Below are positions 1 to 8,732 of a stretch of DNA of 41,095 nucleotides, piece by piece (positions within the stretch are counted from its first letter, which is position 1; the number at the start of each line of letters is the position of its first letter). The notes under the pieces are model-generated. The model did not search any database, was not told the DNA's origin, and saw nothing but the letters and a program-made list of their open reading frames with translations. This DNA is from Mesorhizobium sp. (GTDB lineage: Bacteria; Pseudomonadota; Alphaproteobacteria; Rhizobiales; Rhizobiaceae). The DNA is taken from NCBI RefSeq assembly GCF_024509055.1, contig NZ_JANINM010000232.1, forward strand, positions 1 to 41,095, read 5' to 3'. The position numbers were made by a program, and so were the translations under genes.

Positions 1-1
1 G

Positions 2-1888
2 AAGCTGATCGAGGTCGACTACGAGGTGCTGCCGCATGTGACCGATGTCGACGAGGCGATGCAGCACCACGCCCCGCTGGTCAACGAGGCCATCTTCACG
101 GAGGGCCTTGAGGAAAAGCCGGTCAAGCCGTCCAATGTCTGCAAGCGCACGCAGTTCGGCCATGGCGACGTCCACCAGGGTTTCGGCCACGCCGATTTCA
201 TCATCGAGCGCTCCTTCAAGACCGAGCAGACGCACCAGGGCTATATCGAGCCGCATGCCTGCGTGGCGAGCGTCAACCCCGACGGCACGGCCGACCTGTG
301 GGTCTGCACGCAAGGGCCATTCGTCTACCGCCAGCACTGCGCCCAGCTGCTCGGGCTGGAGGCTTCCAAGCTGCGCGTCACCTCCTCCGAGATCGGCGGC
401 GGTTTCGGCGGCAAGACCCATGTGTGGGCGGAACCCATTGCGCTGGCGCTGTCGCGGAAAGCCGGACGGCCGGTGAAGCTCGTCATGACCCGCGACGAGG
501 TGTTCCGTGCGTCGGGCCCGACCAGCGCCACCTCGATCGACGTCAAGATCGGCGCCCGCAAGGACGGCACGATCACCGCCGCCGAAGCGACGCTGCGCTA
601 CACCTGCGGCCCCTATGCCGGCTCCTGGGCCGAGGTGGGCGCGATGACGGCGTTCGCCTGCTACAAGCTCGATAACGTCAAGACGGTGGGCTACGAAGTG
701 CTGGTCAACCGGCCGAAGACGGCGGCCTATCGCGCGCCCTCGGCGCCGATGGCAGCCTTCGCGGTGGAAAGCGCCATCGACGAGCTGGCGCGCGAGATCG
801 GCATCGACCCGGTCGACTTCCGCATCAAGAACGCCGCACAGGAAGGCACGCGCGCTTCCTACGGCCCGGTCTACGGCCCGATCGGCATCGGCCCGACGCT
901 GGAGGCGGTGAAGAACCACCCGCACATGAAGGCGCCGCTCGGCACCAACCAGGGGCGCGGCATGGCCTGCGGCTTCTGGTTCAACTTCGGCGGCCAGACC
1001 TGCGTCGACTTGAACATCGGCATGGACGGCTCGATCTCGCTGGCCGTCGGCACGGTGGATGTCGGTGGCTCGCGCGCGTCGCTGTCGCTGGTGGCGGCGG
1101 AGGAGCTGGGCATCGACTATTCCCAGGTGAAGGCGATCGTCGCCGACACGTCTTCCCTCGGCTACAACGACATGACCGACGGCAGCCGCGGTACCTTCTC
1201 CTCCTCCATGGCGACCATCTCGGCCGCCCGCAACGCAATCAAGACCCTGCGCGAGCGCGCCGCCCAGATGTGGGACATTTCGGCGGACGACGTGATCTGG
1301 GAGCACGGCCACGCGGTGGCCAAGGGCGAGAAGCACGGCAATCTCGGCAAGCTTTCGCTGAAGGAGATCGCCGCGCAGTCCGGCAAGACCGGCGGCCCGA
1401 TCGCCGGCCACAGCGAGCTCGTCGCCGACGGCGCGGGCGTCTCCTTCGCCACCCATATCTGCGACATTGAGGTCGACCCCGAGACCGGCTCGACCCGCGT
1501 GCTGCGCTACACGGTGGTGCAGGACGCCGGCAAGGCGGTGCACCCGACCTATGTCGAGGGCCAGTACCAGGGCGGCGCCGCGCAAGGCATCGGCTGGGCG
1601 CTCAACGAAGAGTATATCTACGGCAAGGACGGCCGGCTGCAGAACGCCGGCTTCCTCGACTACCGCATCCCGGTGTGCTCGGACCTGCCGATGATCGACA
1701 CGCAGATCCTGGAAATCCCCAACCCCAACCACCCCTATGGCGTGCGCGGCGTGGGCGAAACCTCGATCGTGCCGCCGCTGGCGGCGATCGCCAACGCGGT
1801 GTCGAACGCGGTGGGCGTGCGCATGACCCACATCCCGATGTCGCCGCCCCGCATCCTGGCGGCGCTGGACGCGGAGCGGGAAGGCTGA
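2..1888 (+). CDS. Xanthine dehydrogenase/CO dehydrogenase-family molybdopterin-binding subunit (5' partial)
   Basis: The reading frame is open from the window edge, so the N-terminus is missing. The protein is the large catalytic subunit of a molybdenum hydroxylase, which binds molybdopterin cytosine dinucleotide and hydroxylates a carbon substrate with water-derived oxygen. Visible family marks are the TQGPF segment near 310, the glycine-rich GGGFGG loop near 394-411, AYRAPSAP near 724-750, and GVRGVGETS near the C-terminus, whose Glu codon at 1757-1759 is the expected catalytic base. AYRAPSAP is neither the AYRCSFR loop of true CO dehydrogenase (form I CoxL) nor the form II AYRGAGR loop, so a CO dehydrogenase label is not supported. 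The FeS and FAD subunits would lie upstream, outside the window. A MoaD-like gene follows after 7 bp. The substrate cannot be told from sequence. Confidence 0.93.
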   Translation, partial: KLIEVDYEVLPHVTDVDEAMQHHAPLVNEAIFTEGLEEKPVKPSNVCKRTQFGHGDVHQGFGHADFIIERSFKTEQTHQGYIEPHACVASVNPDGTADLWVCTQGPFVYRQHCAQLLGLEASKLRVTSSEIGGGFGGKTHVWAEPIALALSRKAGRPVKLVMTRDEVFRASGPTSATSIDVKIGARKDGTITAAEATLRYTCGPYAGSWAEVGAMTAFACYKLDNVKTVGYEVLVNRPKTAAYRAPSAPMAAFAVESAIDELAREIGIDPVDFRIKNAAQEGTRASYGPVYGPIGIGPTLEAVKNHPHMKAPLGTNQGRGMACGFWFNFGGQTCVDLNIGMDGSISLAVGTVDVGGSRASLSLVAAEELGIDYSQVKAIVADTSSLGYNDMTDGSRGTFSSSMATISAARNAIKTLRERAAQMWDISADDVIWEHGHAVAKGEKHGNLGKLSLKEIAAQSGKTGGPIAGHSELVADGAGVSFATHICDIEVDPETGSTRVLRYTVVQDAGKAVHPTYVEGQYQGGAAQGIGWALNEEYIYGKDGRLQNAGFLDYRIPVCSDLPMIDTQILEIPNPNHPYGVRGVGETSIVPPLAAIANAVSNAVGVRMTHIPMSPPRILAALDAEREG

Positions 1889-1895
1889 AACTCCA

Positions 1896-2141
1896 ATGGT
1901 GGCCGTCACGCTCTGGGGCTCGCTCAGCGCCGTCGCCGGCGGCAAGGCCAATCACGAGGTCGAGGCCAAGGACATAAGGGAGCTGTTCCGGAAACTTTCG
2001 GAACAGTATCCCGGCATCGAGCCGTGGATCGATCGCGGGATCGCCGTGGCGATCGATGGCACGATCTATCGCGATACATGGAGCAAGGAGCTGCCGCCGG
2101 GGGCGGAGATTTTCCTGCTGCCGCGGCTTGCCGGCGGGTGA
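1896..2141 (+). CDS. MoaD/ThiS-family sulfur carrier protein
   Basis: This 81-residue beta-grasp protein ends in Gly-Gly (LPRLAGG), the C-terminus that is adenylated and thiocarboxylated in MoaD and ThiS. MoaD carries the sulfur that forms the dithiolene of molybdopterin. The gene starts 7 bp after the molybdenum hydroxylase subunit and is probably cotranscribed with it, so a role in supplying cofactor to that enzyme is a reasonable inference. It need not be the housekeeping MoaD of the cell. A thiamine or other sulfur-transfer role is possible but less likely next to a Mo enzyme. No MoaE is present here. Confidence 0.8.
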   Translation: MVAVTLWGSLSAVAGGKANHEVEAKDIRELFRKLSEQYPGIEPWIDRGIAVAIDGTIYRDTWSKELPPGAEIFLLPRLAGG

Positions 2142-2358
2142 ATTGACACCCGGCCCCGGATCAAACTTGCCCAACACTTTTATTGTGAATTGACGGCAAA
2201 CGCCGCCCGCAATAGTGACCGGATGGTGATTATTCCGCGGGGGTGGAATCGATGCATGTGATATCGGGTCGCCACGTTTTGTGGCGCGACCGACACACAG
2301 TTCGCGGACTTGTCCTGGGGGATAGTGCTCATCGGCATGACCCGTCGAGGGTTTTGCC
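2142..2358. other. Intergenic spacer before the glycosyltransferase locus
   Basis: This 217-bp spacer is richer in A+T than its flanks. It has TTGACA-like hexamers at 2144 and 2188 but no convincing -10 partner. No repeat, RNA or small gene was recognised. GAGG at 2347-2350 serves the GTG start at 2359. Confidence 0.4.
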
Positions 2359-3204
2359 GTGACACAGTCCAATCCCACCTTCATCTCGGTGATCGTGACG
2401 ACCTACAATTGGCCGGAAGCGCTGCGCATGACGTTGCAGTCGCTCGCCGGCCAGACCGACCGTCATTTTGAAGTCATCGTGGCCGATGACGGGTCGGGCC
2501 CGCCCACCGCCGAACTGGTCTCGGCCTTTGCCGGCTCGGCGCCGATACCGGTCGCCTATGTCTGGCAGGAAGACGCCGGCTTTCGTCGTGCCGCGATCAT
2601 CAACAAGGCCATCGCCGAGTCGCGCGGCGACTATCTGATTTTCGTCGACGGCGACTGCATCCTGCAGCCCGATTTCGTCTCGCAACATCGCGCCCTGGCC
2701 GCGCCGAGGCACCTCGTCACCGGAAGCCGCATCCTGCTTGGCCGCAGGCTGAGCCGGAGATTGCTGGCCGGGGGCACGTGGAGCTTCAAGGACTTCCGCC
2801 GCGGCGTGCTGTGGTATCGCCTGACCGGCGACGTCTCCAAGATCACGGCGCTCTTCGTGCGGCTGCCCACGAGCAGGCTGCGGAACTATAACTCGTTCGT
2901 CTGGCGGCGCATCAAGGGGTGCAACCTCGCCTGCTGGAAAGCCGACGCCGTTTCGGTCGCAGGCTTCGACGAGAGCTTCGTCGGCTGGGGCGGCGAAGAC
3001 ATCGACTTCGTCTTCCGCCTGCAGGACAGCGGCGTGATCCGGCGCTCCGGTACCTGGGCCACCGAAGTCCTGCATATCTGGCACCCGCCGGCGGACCCGA
3101 GCCGCGCCGAATGCAACGGCAAGATCGTGCGCACGCGGATCGAAGCCGCGCGCCTGCGCCGCCGTGGCCGCTCAGATGCCAAACTGGGCGTAGAGCTTCG
3201 CTAA
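2359..3204 (+). CDS. Glycosyltransferase family 2 protein with galactosyltransferase-like C-terminus
   Basis: The 281-residue protein is a GT-A fold, inverting glycosyltransferase that probably works on a surface polysaccharide. The N-terminus has the GT2 pattern (ISVIVTTYNWPEAL, then VADDGS near residue 42-46), the metal and nucleotide-sugar DxD is VDGDC with D97 and D99, and GGEDID at 211-216 matches the WGxEDxD motif of the Glyco_transf_7 C-terminal domain. The start is GTG with GAGG 8 bp upstream. There is no membrane segment, so it is cytoplasmic. Its last 33 bp overlap the 3' end of the convergent glycosyltransferase gene. Acceptor and donor sugar are unknown. Confidence 0.88.
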   Translation: MTQSNPTFISVIVTTYNWPEALRMTLQSLAGQTDRHFEVIVADDGSGPPTAELVSAFAGSAPIPVAYVWQEDAGFRRAAIINKAIAESRGDYLIFVDGDCILQPDFVSQHRALAAPRHLVTGSRILLGRRLSRRLLAGGTWSFKDFRRGVLWYRLTGDVSKITALFVRLPTSRLRNYNSFVWRRIKGCNLACWKADAVSVAGFDESFVGWGGEDIDFVFRLQDSGVIRRSGTWATEVLHIWHPPADPSRAECNGKIVRTRIEAARLRRRGRSDAKLGVELR

Positions 3205-3954
3205 AGGCGAGCCGGACGGCGGAGTGGTATCCCTCAGCTCGCGCAGCGCCTCGTTCCAGAGATGCAGCGTCAGCGTTTCTTCATAGAGCATCGATTCCAG
3301 CGAGACGGCCGGGTCGTAGACAGCGGCGGCCTGCTTGAAGTGCAGCGGGTAGAACACGTTGCGGGGCTGCGCCCTTTCGAACAGCCCATGCTTGTGGGCA
3401 AGTGCGGTGACGGCGGCCGGGCCGAGCGTTCCCCAGGGAAGGTCCGCCGGCCGCACCGGAAGGCCAAAAAAGCGCTTCACCCTGGCCTTGCGCGCCCTCC
3501 GCATGCGCGTCCAGGGCGGCAAGCGGTTGGTGCGGAACAGGCCTGCCAGTTCCGTGGCCATCGGCAATCCGGCGTCGAGATAGAGGATGGCGTTGTTGAT
3601 GAGCGTCTCGTCCTCGAGACCGAACAGGCAATCGCCCTCGAAATTCACCGGCTTCAGGCAGACCATGTCGATATCGGACCACAGGCCGGCGCCAGCCAGT
3701 TGCAGCCGATAGCGGAAATAATTCGCGCCGAGCGCGTAGGATCCCGACTTGGTGTAACGCAGGCGCTTCATGTCGGCAAAAGGGACCGTCGCTTCGGCAT
3801 CGATCAACTCGACGCCAGCCGGCACGTTGGCGATGGGCCGGTAAGCGTGGAGGCGCACCGGGTGTCCGCAGTTCAGCCACGACGCGACCGACAACAGCTC
3901 GATGCGGCCCAGCCTGTCGCCGATCCAGAGCATGTTCACGATGGGAGCCGTCAC
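3172..3954 (-). CDS. Glycosyltransferase with GT32-like DxD sugar-binding region
   Basis: The 260-residue protein looks like a capsule or LPS glycosyltransferase of the alpha-1,4-glycosyltransferase/GT32 type. It starts with the characteristic LW-GDRLG-IE-LS-ASWL-CGH pattern (residues 9-31), has SDIDM at 93-97 as the DxD motif, and ends with a HLWNEALR-type helix. The start is taken as GTG with AAGG/AGG upstream; the ATG seven codons further in has no ribosome site. It is convergent with, and overlaps, the GT2 gene. With the pyruvyl transferase remnant next door it marks a surface glycan locus. The specific sugar cannot be assigned. Confidence 0.82.
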   Translation of the reverse strand: MTAPIVNMLWIGDRLGRIELLSVASWLNCGHPVRLHAYRPIANVPAGVELIDAEATVPFADMKRLRYTKSGSYALGANYFRYRLQLAGAGLWSDIDMVCLKPVNFEGDCLFGLEDETLINNAILYLDAGLPMATELAGLFRTNRLPPWTRMRRARKARVKRFFGLPVRPADLPWGTLGPAAVTALAHKHGLFERAQPRNVFYPLHFKQAAAVYDPAVSLESMLYEETLTLHLWNEALRELRDTTPPSGSPLAKLYAQFGI

Positions 3955-4040
3955 AAAGCCTGCCTTGGTTTAGCGTGGGATGGCGCGGGAGCCCCTCGCC
4001 CGCTGGATGGCTCTGTATTCGATCTTGGAGGAAACTCAAC

Positions 4041-4463
4041 ATGGAGTTGGTTGGCGGCGAGCTGAACCGCCTGCTGTCGCAACTGCCGGGAACCGACCCG
4101 GTGGCGATCGACACGGTGATGAGACCGGGCAACGACGCGGCCAGGATCGAGCGCCAGTTCGAAGACGCCGACATCGTGCTGACCCCCCGCCTGCACGGCT
4201 CGCTCTACGCCCGGGCGAAGGGCAAGCTGGTGATCGCCATCGACCAGATAAACGGAACCGGCAAGGTAAAGCCGCTTCTGGACCGCATAGGCTGGCCGTT
4301 CGGCTATTCGATCGAGGAGGTCAACGAGGCCCTGCTTGCCGACGCGATGGGAAGGATCAGGGCCAAGTGGCCGGTCGAGGCCGTGGCGGAGGCGCAGAAG
4401 GCGATACTGGAGCTTTCGGCGAAGGCGCGCGCGGATGCGGTGGGACTGATTGGAAAGGGTTAG
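4041..4463 (+). pseudogene. Truncated polysaccharide pyruvyl transferase family remnant
   Basis: The readable frame gives about 140 residues with TPRLHGSLYA, then VIAIDQINGTGKVKPLLD and GWPF, which is the C-terminal signature of the polysaccharide pyruvyl transferase (CsaB/WcaK-like) family. Members usually run to roughly 300-400 residues, so the N-terminal half or more is missing. The ATG at 4041 has GGAGG 9 bp upstream, so a short product could still be translated, but the catalytic fold would be incomplete. It sits between the glycosyltransferases and the AT-rich insert, and is probably what is left after a deletion. Similarity is judged by eye. Confidence 0.6.
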
Positions 4464-4833
4464 GGATTGCAGCGTTGCGGCTGGCAAGAGCGAGTTACCC
4501 ACGCGCTGAGACGTGGCCCCATCGTTATTAACGTTGAATTGCCCACGCGGTTGGCGCTTAGACCGTGAGAGCATAGCCAGAATATCCGATCGTACTGCGT
4601 GTTTGCGTGAACATGGGTGCGCCGATGATGGATACACAAAGGCGGGCTAACAACGCGCGCATGCCTCTCCCAAAACAATGCGCAGCCTCAATAGAACGAT
4701 CGTAGATGCATTCAACAACCATTGCTCACACCAAAAAAGGTTGTGCATGAATTGAATGGGATACCCAATTTATGTGTCATCGAGGATCTTATATGCGGTA
4801 CCGTTCAGGACCTTTGGTTAGGCGGGCAGTGCT
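4464..4833. other. AT-rich leader region of the SIR2 gene
   Basis: This 370-bp stretch has no supportable gene. Base composition falls sharply along it, from the GC-rich pyruvyl transferase remnant to the AT-rich SIR2 gene, so the left boundary of the foreign segment lies here. No tRNA, integrase or clear direct repeat was recognised. A stop codon at 4819-4821 in the SIR2 frame limits how far upstream that gene can begin. Confidence 0.5.
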
Positions 4834-7281
4834 GTGGCAACAGAACTATCAGTGTTTATAAGAGACGTGCAACCGTCCCGGACTGTGCTTCTATTCGGCT
4901 CAGGATCGTCAATTCCTTCCGGAGCGCCAAGCGTACCGGCTCTGCAGCACCACTTCGAGTCTGTTTTTCACGTAAGCGCGGAAACATACAATTTAGCAGA
5001 GCAATCTGGGATTATTGAGCAGAGGACCAAGGATCGACGGAGTCTAATAGAGTCTTTACAAAAGCAATTCCATAAATTACGACCGACAGGAGCTTTGCTT
5101 AATCTTCCACTGTATAATTGGAAGAGCATCTACACAACGAATTACGACGAGCTCATCGAATCAGCTTATAGGCGCCGAGAGCGACCTCTTCGGGTATATT
5201 CAACCAACTTTGACTTTAGCAAACCTGATGATCAGGCCGATGCAACGGAACTTATGAAGTTGCATGGAACTATTAGCAAAGACGTCAGTCTCGGCGATCG
5301 CTCTCGCATTATCCTAACCGACTCTGACTACGATCTAGCTGAGGAATTTAGGGAACAACTATTTGATCGCCTGAAAACCGACATCGGCAATAGCCACCTT
5401 GTAATTATAGGCCATTCCCTTTCCGATCCTGACATCAGAAATACGGTCCAGCGTGCTTTAAATTTGAAGTCAAAATCTGGTTTCCCCGTCAAGATTTCCC
5501 TGTTTTTATATACACGCGATGATGGGCGAGCGGAATTATTTGAGGCTCGTGGGATTGAAGTCGTATTCGGCGGATTGGACGACTTCTTTGCGGGCTTGGT
5601 TGGTCGTATCGAGCCTTCTCGGGAGAAGATCACCTCACCAGATCCATTGGATCACGTCACCGCTCTACGCCCTTCAACGCAGGACGTGGGACACGCCCTA
5701 GAGTCTCAACCGCCAAATGTCGCGGCTATGTACAATGGTCGACCCGCCACCTATGGGGATATTAAACACGCCTTGACCTTCAGGCGCGTAGCGGCTGACC
5801 GAATCGTGACGCAGTTTCGCACTACCGAAAAGTTCGTTTCGGTGATCTTAGGCCCGAGCGGTGTCGGCAAGACAACCGCAGCGCGGCAAACCATCAAGAC
5901 CTTAGTCGACAACGGGTTGATCGCATGGGAACACCTCCCTGATCAGCCCTTCCTGCCTCGAAGATGGAATGAGGTTGCTGATTTTCTCGCGAAGAACAGC
6001 CAGACTGGCGTTCTGTTTGTTGACGATGCACACGAGGAACTTACTGGAATCAACACCCTACTTGAGCTACTGAACAGCTCCGAGAATACTTCCCTTAAAA
6101 TAGTCCTTGCGTCTACGAACCACAATTGGGGTCCTCGGATAAAAACTCCCGTTCTATTTAAGTCATCCGAGATATATTTGTTAAATAGAATTAGCGGCAC
6201 CGAGGTCGACAAACTTTTAAATCTTGTCGATATGGTTCCGGAACTAAAACGATTAGTAGAGAAAAATTTTCTCGGGTACACTAGGCATGAAAAAAGGGTA
6301 AGACTAATACAACGCTGCGAGGCAGACATGTTTGTTTGCCTTAAAAACATTTTTTCTTCAGAAAAGTTTGACGATATTATTTTACGCGAATTTGCCGACC
6401 TGGACCCGACGCTTCAAGGCATTTATCGGGTGGTAGCCGCCATGGAGTCTGCTGGCGTTCATGTTCATAGGCAACTTGTGATTAGGTTACTGGGACTCTC
6501 GGCCGGCCACATTGGTTCAATCTTGTCTGGTTTAGAGGATATAATCTATGAGGAGACCGTGGACGAAAATCGCGGTATATACGCATGGCGAGGGCGCCAT
6601 AAGGTTATAATGGATATTATTGCTGAACATAAATATTATGACACAGAAAAGAGATACGACTTACTCAGCCTTATAGTAAGCTCGATTCAACCCAGTTATA
6701 AAATAGAAATAAGGACAATACGCAGTCTTTGCAATGTTGGTGCCGGCATAGCTCTTATTCCCGACAAAGAGCAACAAAATGTACTTTTAAGGAAGATGAT
6801 ATCAGCAGCCCCCGGCGAAAGGGTACCTCGCCATCGACTTATCCGTAACTTGATCGACTTAGGGCACTTCGACGCTGCTGATACTGAAATTAAGGTCTTT
6901 GGCTCAGAATTCTCGTTAGACGCCCCCACTGCCCGTTATCGGATTAGTTTGGCAATTGCCAGAGCTGTACGCTCTAAGCGGTTGATGCCGGAAGATCGGA
7001 TCGCTCTGATTGGAAAGGCCGAGGAGATCGCAGCCGACGCAGTTGCTCGATATCGAGACGTAAAAGGCATAATCGTAGCATACTGTGAGGTCGGAATTGA
7101 GACAGCAAAGCTAACCGGCAGCCGAGTTGTCTTCGACAGAGCCATTAACTTATTGCGAACGGCGGAAGAGAGGATTGGAGATCCTGATATCGGTAGAGCT
7201 ATAGCGAGATTGGAGCGACGTATCTCGACCATTGCACTGGAGGATACTGAGTTTGAATTTGAAGATCTAATCGATGAATAG
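4834..7281 (+). CDS. SIR2-domain/P-loop NTPase (STAND-like) protein, putative anti-phage defence
   Basis: The 815-residue protein has an N-terminal SIR2-like NAD-consuming domain (about 1-265). It shows GSGSS at 22-26, TTNYD at 101-105 (N103), LHG at 143-145 (H144) and IGHSLSDPDI at 192-201. The Asn and His are 41 residues apart, close to the catalytic pair of ThsA-type SIR2 effectors. A P-loop NTPase follows, with Walker A GPSGVGKTT at 340-348 and Walker B VLFVDDAHE at 393-401. The rest, to 815, is helical-looking with no named family recognised, and would be the sensor in an Avs/STAND reading. The predicted role is NAD depletion on phage infection. The GTG start is the first after an in-frame stop; its ribosome site is weak. 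It is a single gene and AT-rich: 6601-6660 has 17 G+C in 60. There is no signal peptide or membrane segment. The domains are clear; the defence role is inferred. Confidence 0.85.
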   Translation: MATELSVFIRDVQPSRTVLLFGSGSSIPSGAPSVPALQHHFESVFHVSAETYNLAEQSGIIEQRTKDRRSLIESLQKQFHKLRPTGALLNLPLYNWKSIYTTNYDELIESAYRRRERPLRVYSTNFDFSKPDDQADATELMKLHGTISKDVSLGDRSRIILTDSDYDLAEEFREQLFDRLKTDIGNSHLVIIGHSLSDPDIRNTVQRALNLKSKSGFPVKISLFLYTRDDGRAELFEARGIEVVFGGLDDFFAGLVGRIEPSREKITSPDPLDHVTALRPSTQDVGHALESQPPNVAAMYNGRPATYGDIKHALTFRRVAADRIVTQFRTTEKFVSVILGPSGVGKTTAARQTIKTLVDNGLIAWEHLPDQPFLPRRWNEVADFLAKNSQTGVLFVDDAHEELTGINTLLELLNSSENTSLKIVLASTNHNWGPRIKTPVLFKSSEIYLLNRISGTEVDKLLNLVDMVPELKRLVEKNFLGYTRHEKRVRLIQRCEADMFVCLKNIFSSEKFDDIILREFADLDPTLQGIYRVVAAMESAGVHVHRQLVIRLLGLSAGHIGSILSGLEDIIYEETVDENRGIYAWRGRHKVIMDIIAEHKYYDTEKRYDLLSLIVSSIQPSYKIEIRTIRSLCNVGAGIALIPDKEQQNVLLRKMISAAPGERVPRHRLIRNLIDLGHFDAADTEIKVFGSEFSLDAPTARYRISLAIARAVRSKRLMPEDRIALIGKAEEIAADAVARYRDVKGIIVAYCEVGIETAKLTGSRVVFDRAINLLRTAEERIGDPDIGRAIARLERRISTIALEDTEFEFEDLIDE

Positions 7282-7418
7282 ATCTTGTACGGAGACGAGA
7301 ACAGGCCGCTGACATGCGGCGCCCTACGCCCTCAGCGTCGGCTCTTTACTTCCAGCGGCTCTTCAGCAGTGGATGCACGAGCCCTCTTGGTTCAGCACAA
7401 GCCGCATCCTTGCACCCT
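7282..7418. other. Right flank of the AT-rich insert
   Basis: In this 137-bp gap, composition returns to the GC-rich chromosomal background within a few tens of bases after the SIR2 stop codon. No terminator hairpin with a T tract, recombinase fragment or repeat matching the left flank was recognised by eye. Confidence 0.35.
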
Positions 7419-8375
7419 CTACCCAACCGCCCCAGCCCCCTTCGCCCGCTCATACACCAATCCCGCGACCGCCAAATCCCCCACCGCGATCCCCCGGAAC
7501 ACGAACGCCGTGGCCTCCCCCGCGCCCTCCCGCCCGGCAACATCCCCGCAAACCAACCCCGTCAAATCACCGGCGACCATCGCAGGGTCGACCATCGGCT
7601 TCTGCATCTTCCTTTCCTGCTCCAGGTCGTCGACGATGATCCGGTCGAAGCGGCGCATCGTCTCTGGCTGCCAGGGCAGCGCCAGGTCGGTGATGGCGGT
7701 GAAGCTTCCGGGTTTCAGCCAGGTCGCGTCGAGGAAGGGCGTGGGCGCTGGCACCAGGGTCACCGTCGTCACCACGATGTCGGCGCCTTCCAGCGCGGCC
7801 CTTGGCGTGTCGCTAGGGATTGCCTGCAGACCTCGGTCCCGCGCCATCCGGCACAGCGCGTCGCGGTTGGCGGCGCCGCGGCCGAAGGCGCGGATCTCGC
7901 TCAAGGGGAAGAGGTCGGCGAAGGCTTCCAAATGGCCGCGCGCCTGCACGCCGCAGCCGATGAAGGCGACGGATGAGGCGTCCGGCCTCGCCATGCGCCT
8001 GGCGGCTACGGCGCTCAAGGCGGCCGTGCGCTTCTCCGTCACCCAGTTGCCGTCGACCAGGGCGAGCGGCAGGCCGGTCTCGGCGTCGAGCAGCGTGATC
8101 AGCGAATTCAGCGTCGGGAGGCCGCGCTGGGCGTTGCGCGGATTGACGACCAGCGACTTGGTGGCCAGCACCGGCGGCTCGGAGGCGACGCCGAGCGTGG
8201 CCATGATGTAGCGGTCGTCGCCGGGCATCACCGCCGCCTTCGGCGCGCACCACACCTCGCCCCGCCGCTGACCGACGATCATGCGTTCGATCGCGTCGAC
8301 CATGTCGCTCGTCGGGATCGCCAGGCGTTCGAGAAAGGCCGACGACAGATAGGGCAAGGTTTCGACGGTGTTCAT
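7419..8375 (-). CDS. Ornithine cyclodeaminase/mu-crystallin family protein
   Basis: This 318-residue NAD(P)-binding enzyme belongs to the family of ornithine cyclodeaminase, alanine dehydrogenase (archaeal type) and pyrroline-2-carboxylate reductase. ATKSL at 71-75 holds the conserved Lys, and the Rossmann loop FIGCGVQARGHLEA starts near residue 138. The length is typical of the family. The ATG at 8375 has AGGA about 8 bp upstream; longer in-frame extensions run into repeat DNA and are not believable. It stands alone between the SIR2 insert and a repeat-rich spacer. The exact substrate (ornithine, pyrroline-2-carboxylate or other) cannot be decided. Confidence 0.87.
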   Translation of the reverse strand: MNTVETLPYLSSAFLERLAIPTSDMVDAIERMIVGQRRGEVWCAPKAAVMPGDDRYIMATLGVASEPPVLATKSLVVNPRNAQRGLPTLNSLITLLDAETGLPLALVDGNWVTEKRTAALSAVAARRMARPDASSVAFIGCGVQARGHLEAFADLFPLSEIRAFGRGAANRDALCRMARDRGLQAIPSDTPRAALEGADIVVTTVTLVPAPTPFLDATWLKPGSFTAITDLALPWQPETMRRFDRIIVDDLEQERKMQKPMVDPAMVAGDLTGLVCGDVAGREGAGEATAFVFRGIAVGDLAVAGLVYERAKGAGAVG

Positions 8376-8493
8376 ATGGTCATTTCCTGAATGGGGTCTC
8401 GAATTGGCGGACGATCCGTTCGAAAGTCTGGCGTATTTTTGGACCGGGCAGAAGAGTGCTGGCCGACAGGGCGGAGTAAATCTCCGTGGGCGT

Positions 8494-8532
8494 CCCCCGC
8501 TCCGTCTCGGCTTCGCCGAGCCACCTCTCCCC
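8494..8532 (+). repeat. 39-bp palindromic intergenic repeat, copy 1
   Basis: The element runs from CCCCC to CCACCTCTCCCC around the hairpin CTCGGC-TTC-GCCGAG. The copy at 8733-8771 on the opposite strand matches it at 37 of 39 positions. Confidence 0.75.
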
Positions 8533-8610
8533 CCACTGCCGTCTACGGCATGCACACTTCTTCTGTGACTGGCGCGGCTGATCAGGCCGAGCTTTGATTG
8601 CCAGGTGGCT

Positions 8611-8649
8611 CCCCCAATCCGTCGCTGCTTCGCAGCGCCACCTTTCCCC
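8611..8649 (+). repeat. 39-bp palindromic intergenic repeat, copy 2 (diverged hairpin)
   Basis: It has the same frame as copy 1 (CCCCC, TCCGT, hairpin, CCACCTTTCCCC), but the stem is CGCTGC-TTC-GCAGCG. The stem bases have changed on both sides, so pairing is kept, which points to selection or spread as a structured element. Confidence 0.65.
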
Positions 8650-8732
8650 CCTCCGGAGGGAAAGGAAGGGAGCGTTGCTGGGCGAGCGTTGACGGCAAAA
8701 AACCATGACGGCTTTCCTCTACCCCGTCGATC

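Noticed and set aside
724..760. Aerobic CO dehydrogenase (CoxL) assignment for the first gene
   Set aside because: The active-site loop reads AYRAPSAP, not AYRCSFR, so only the general molybdenum hydroxylase family is supported.
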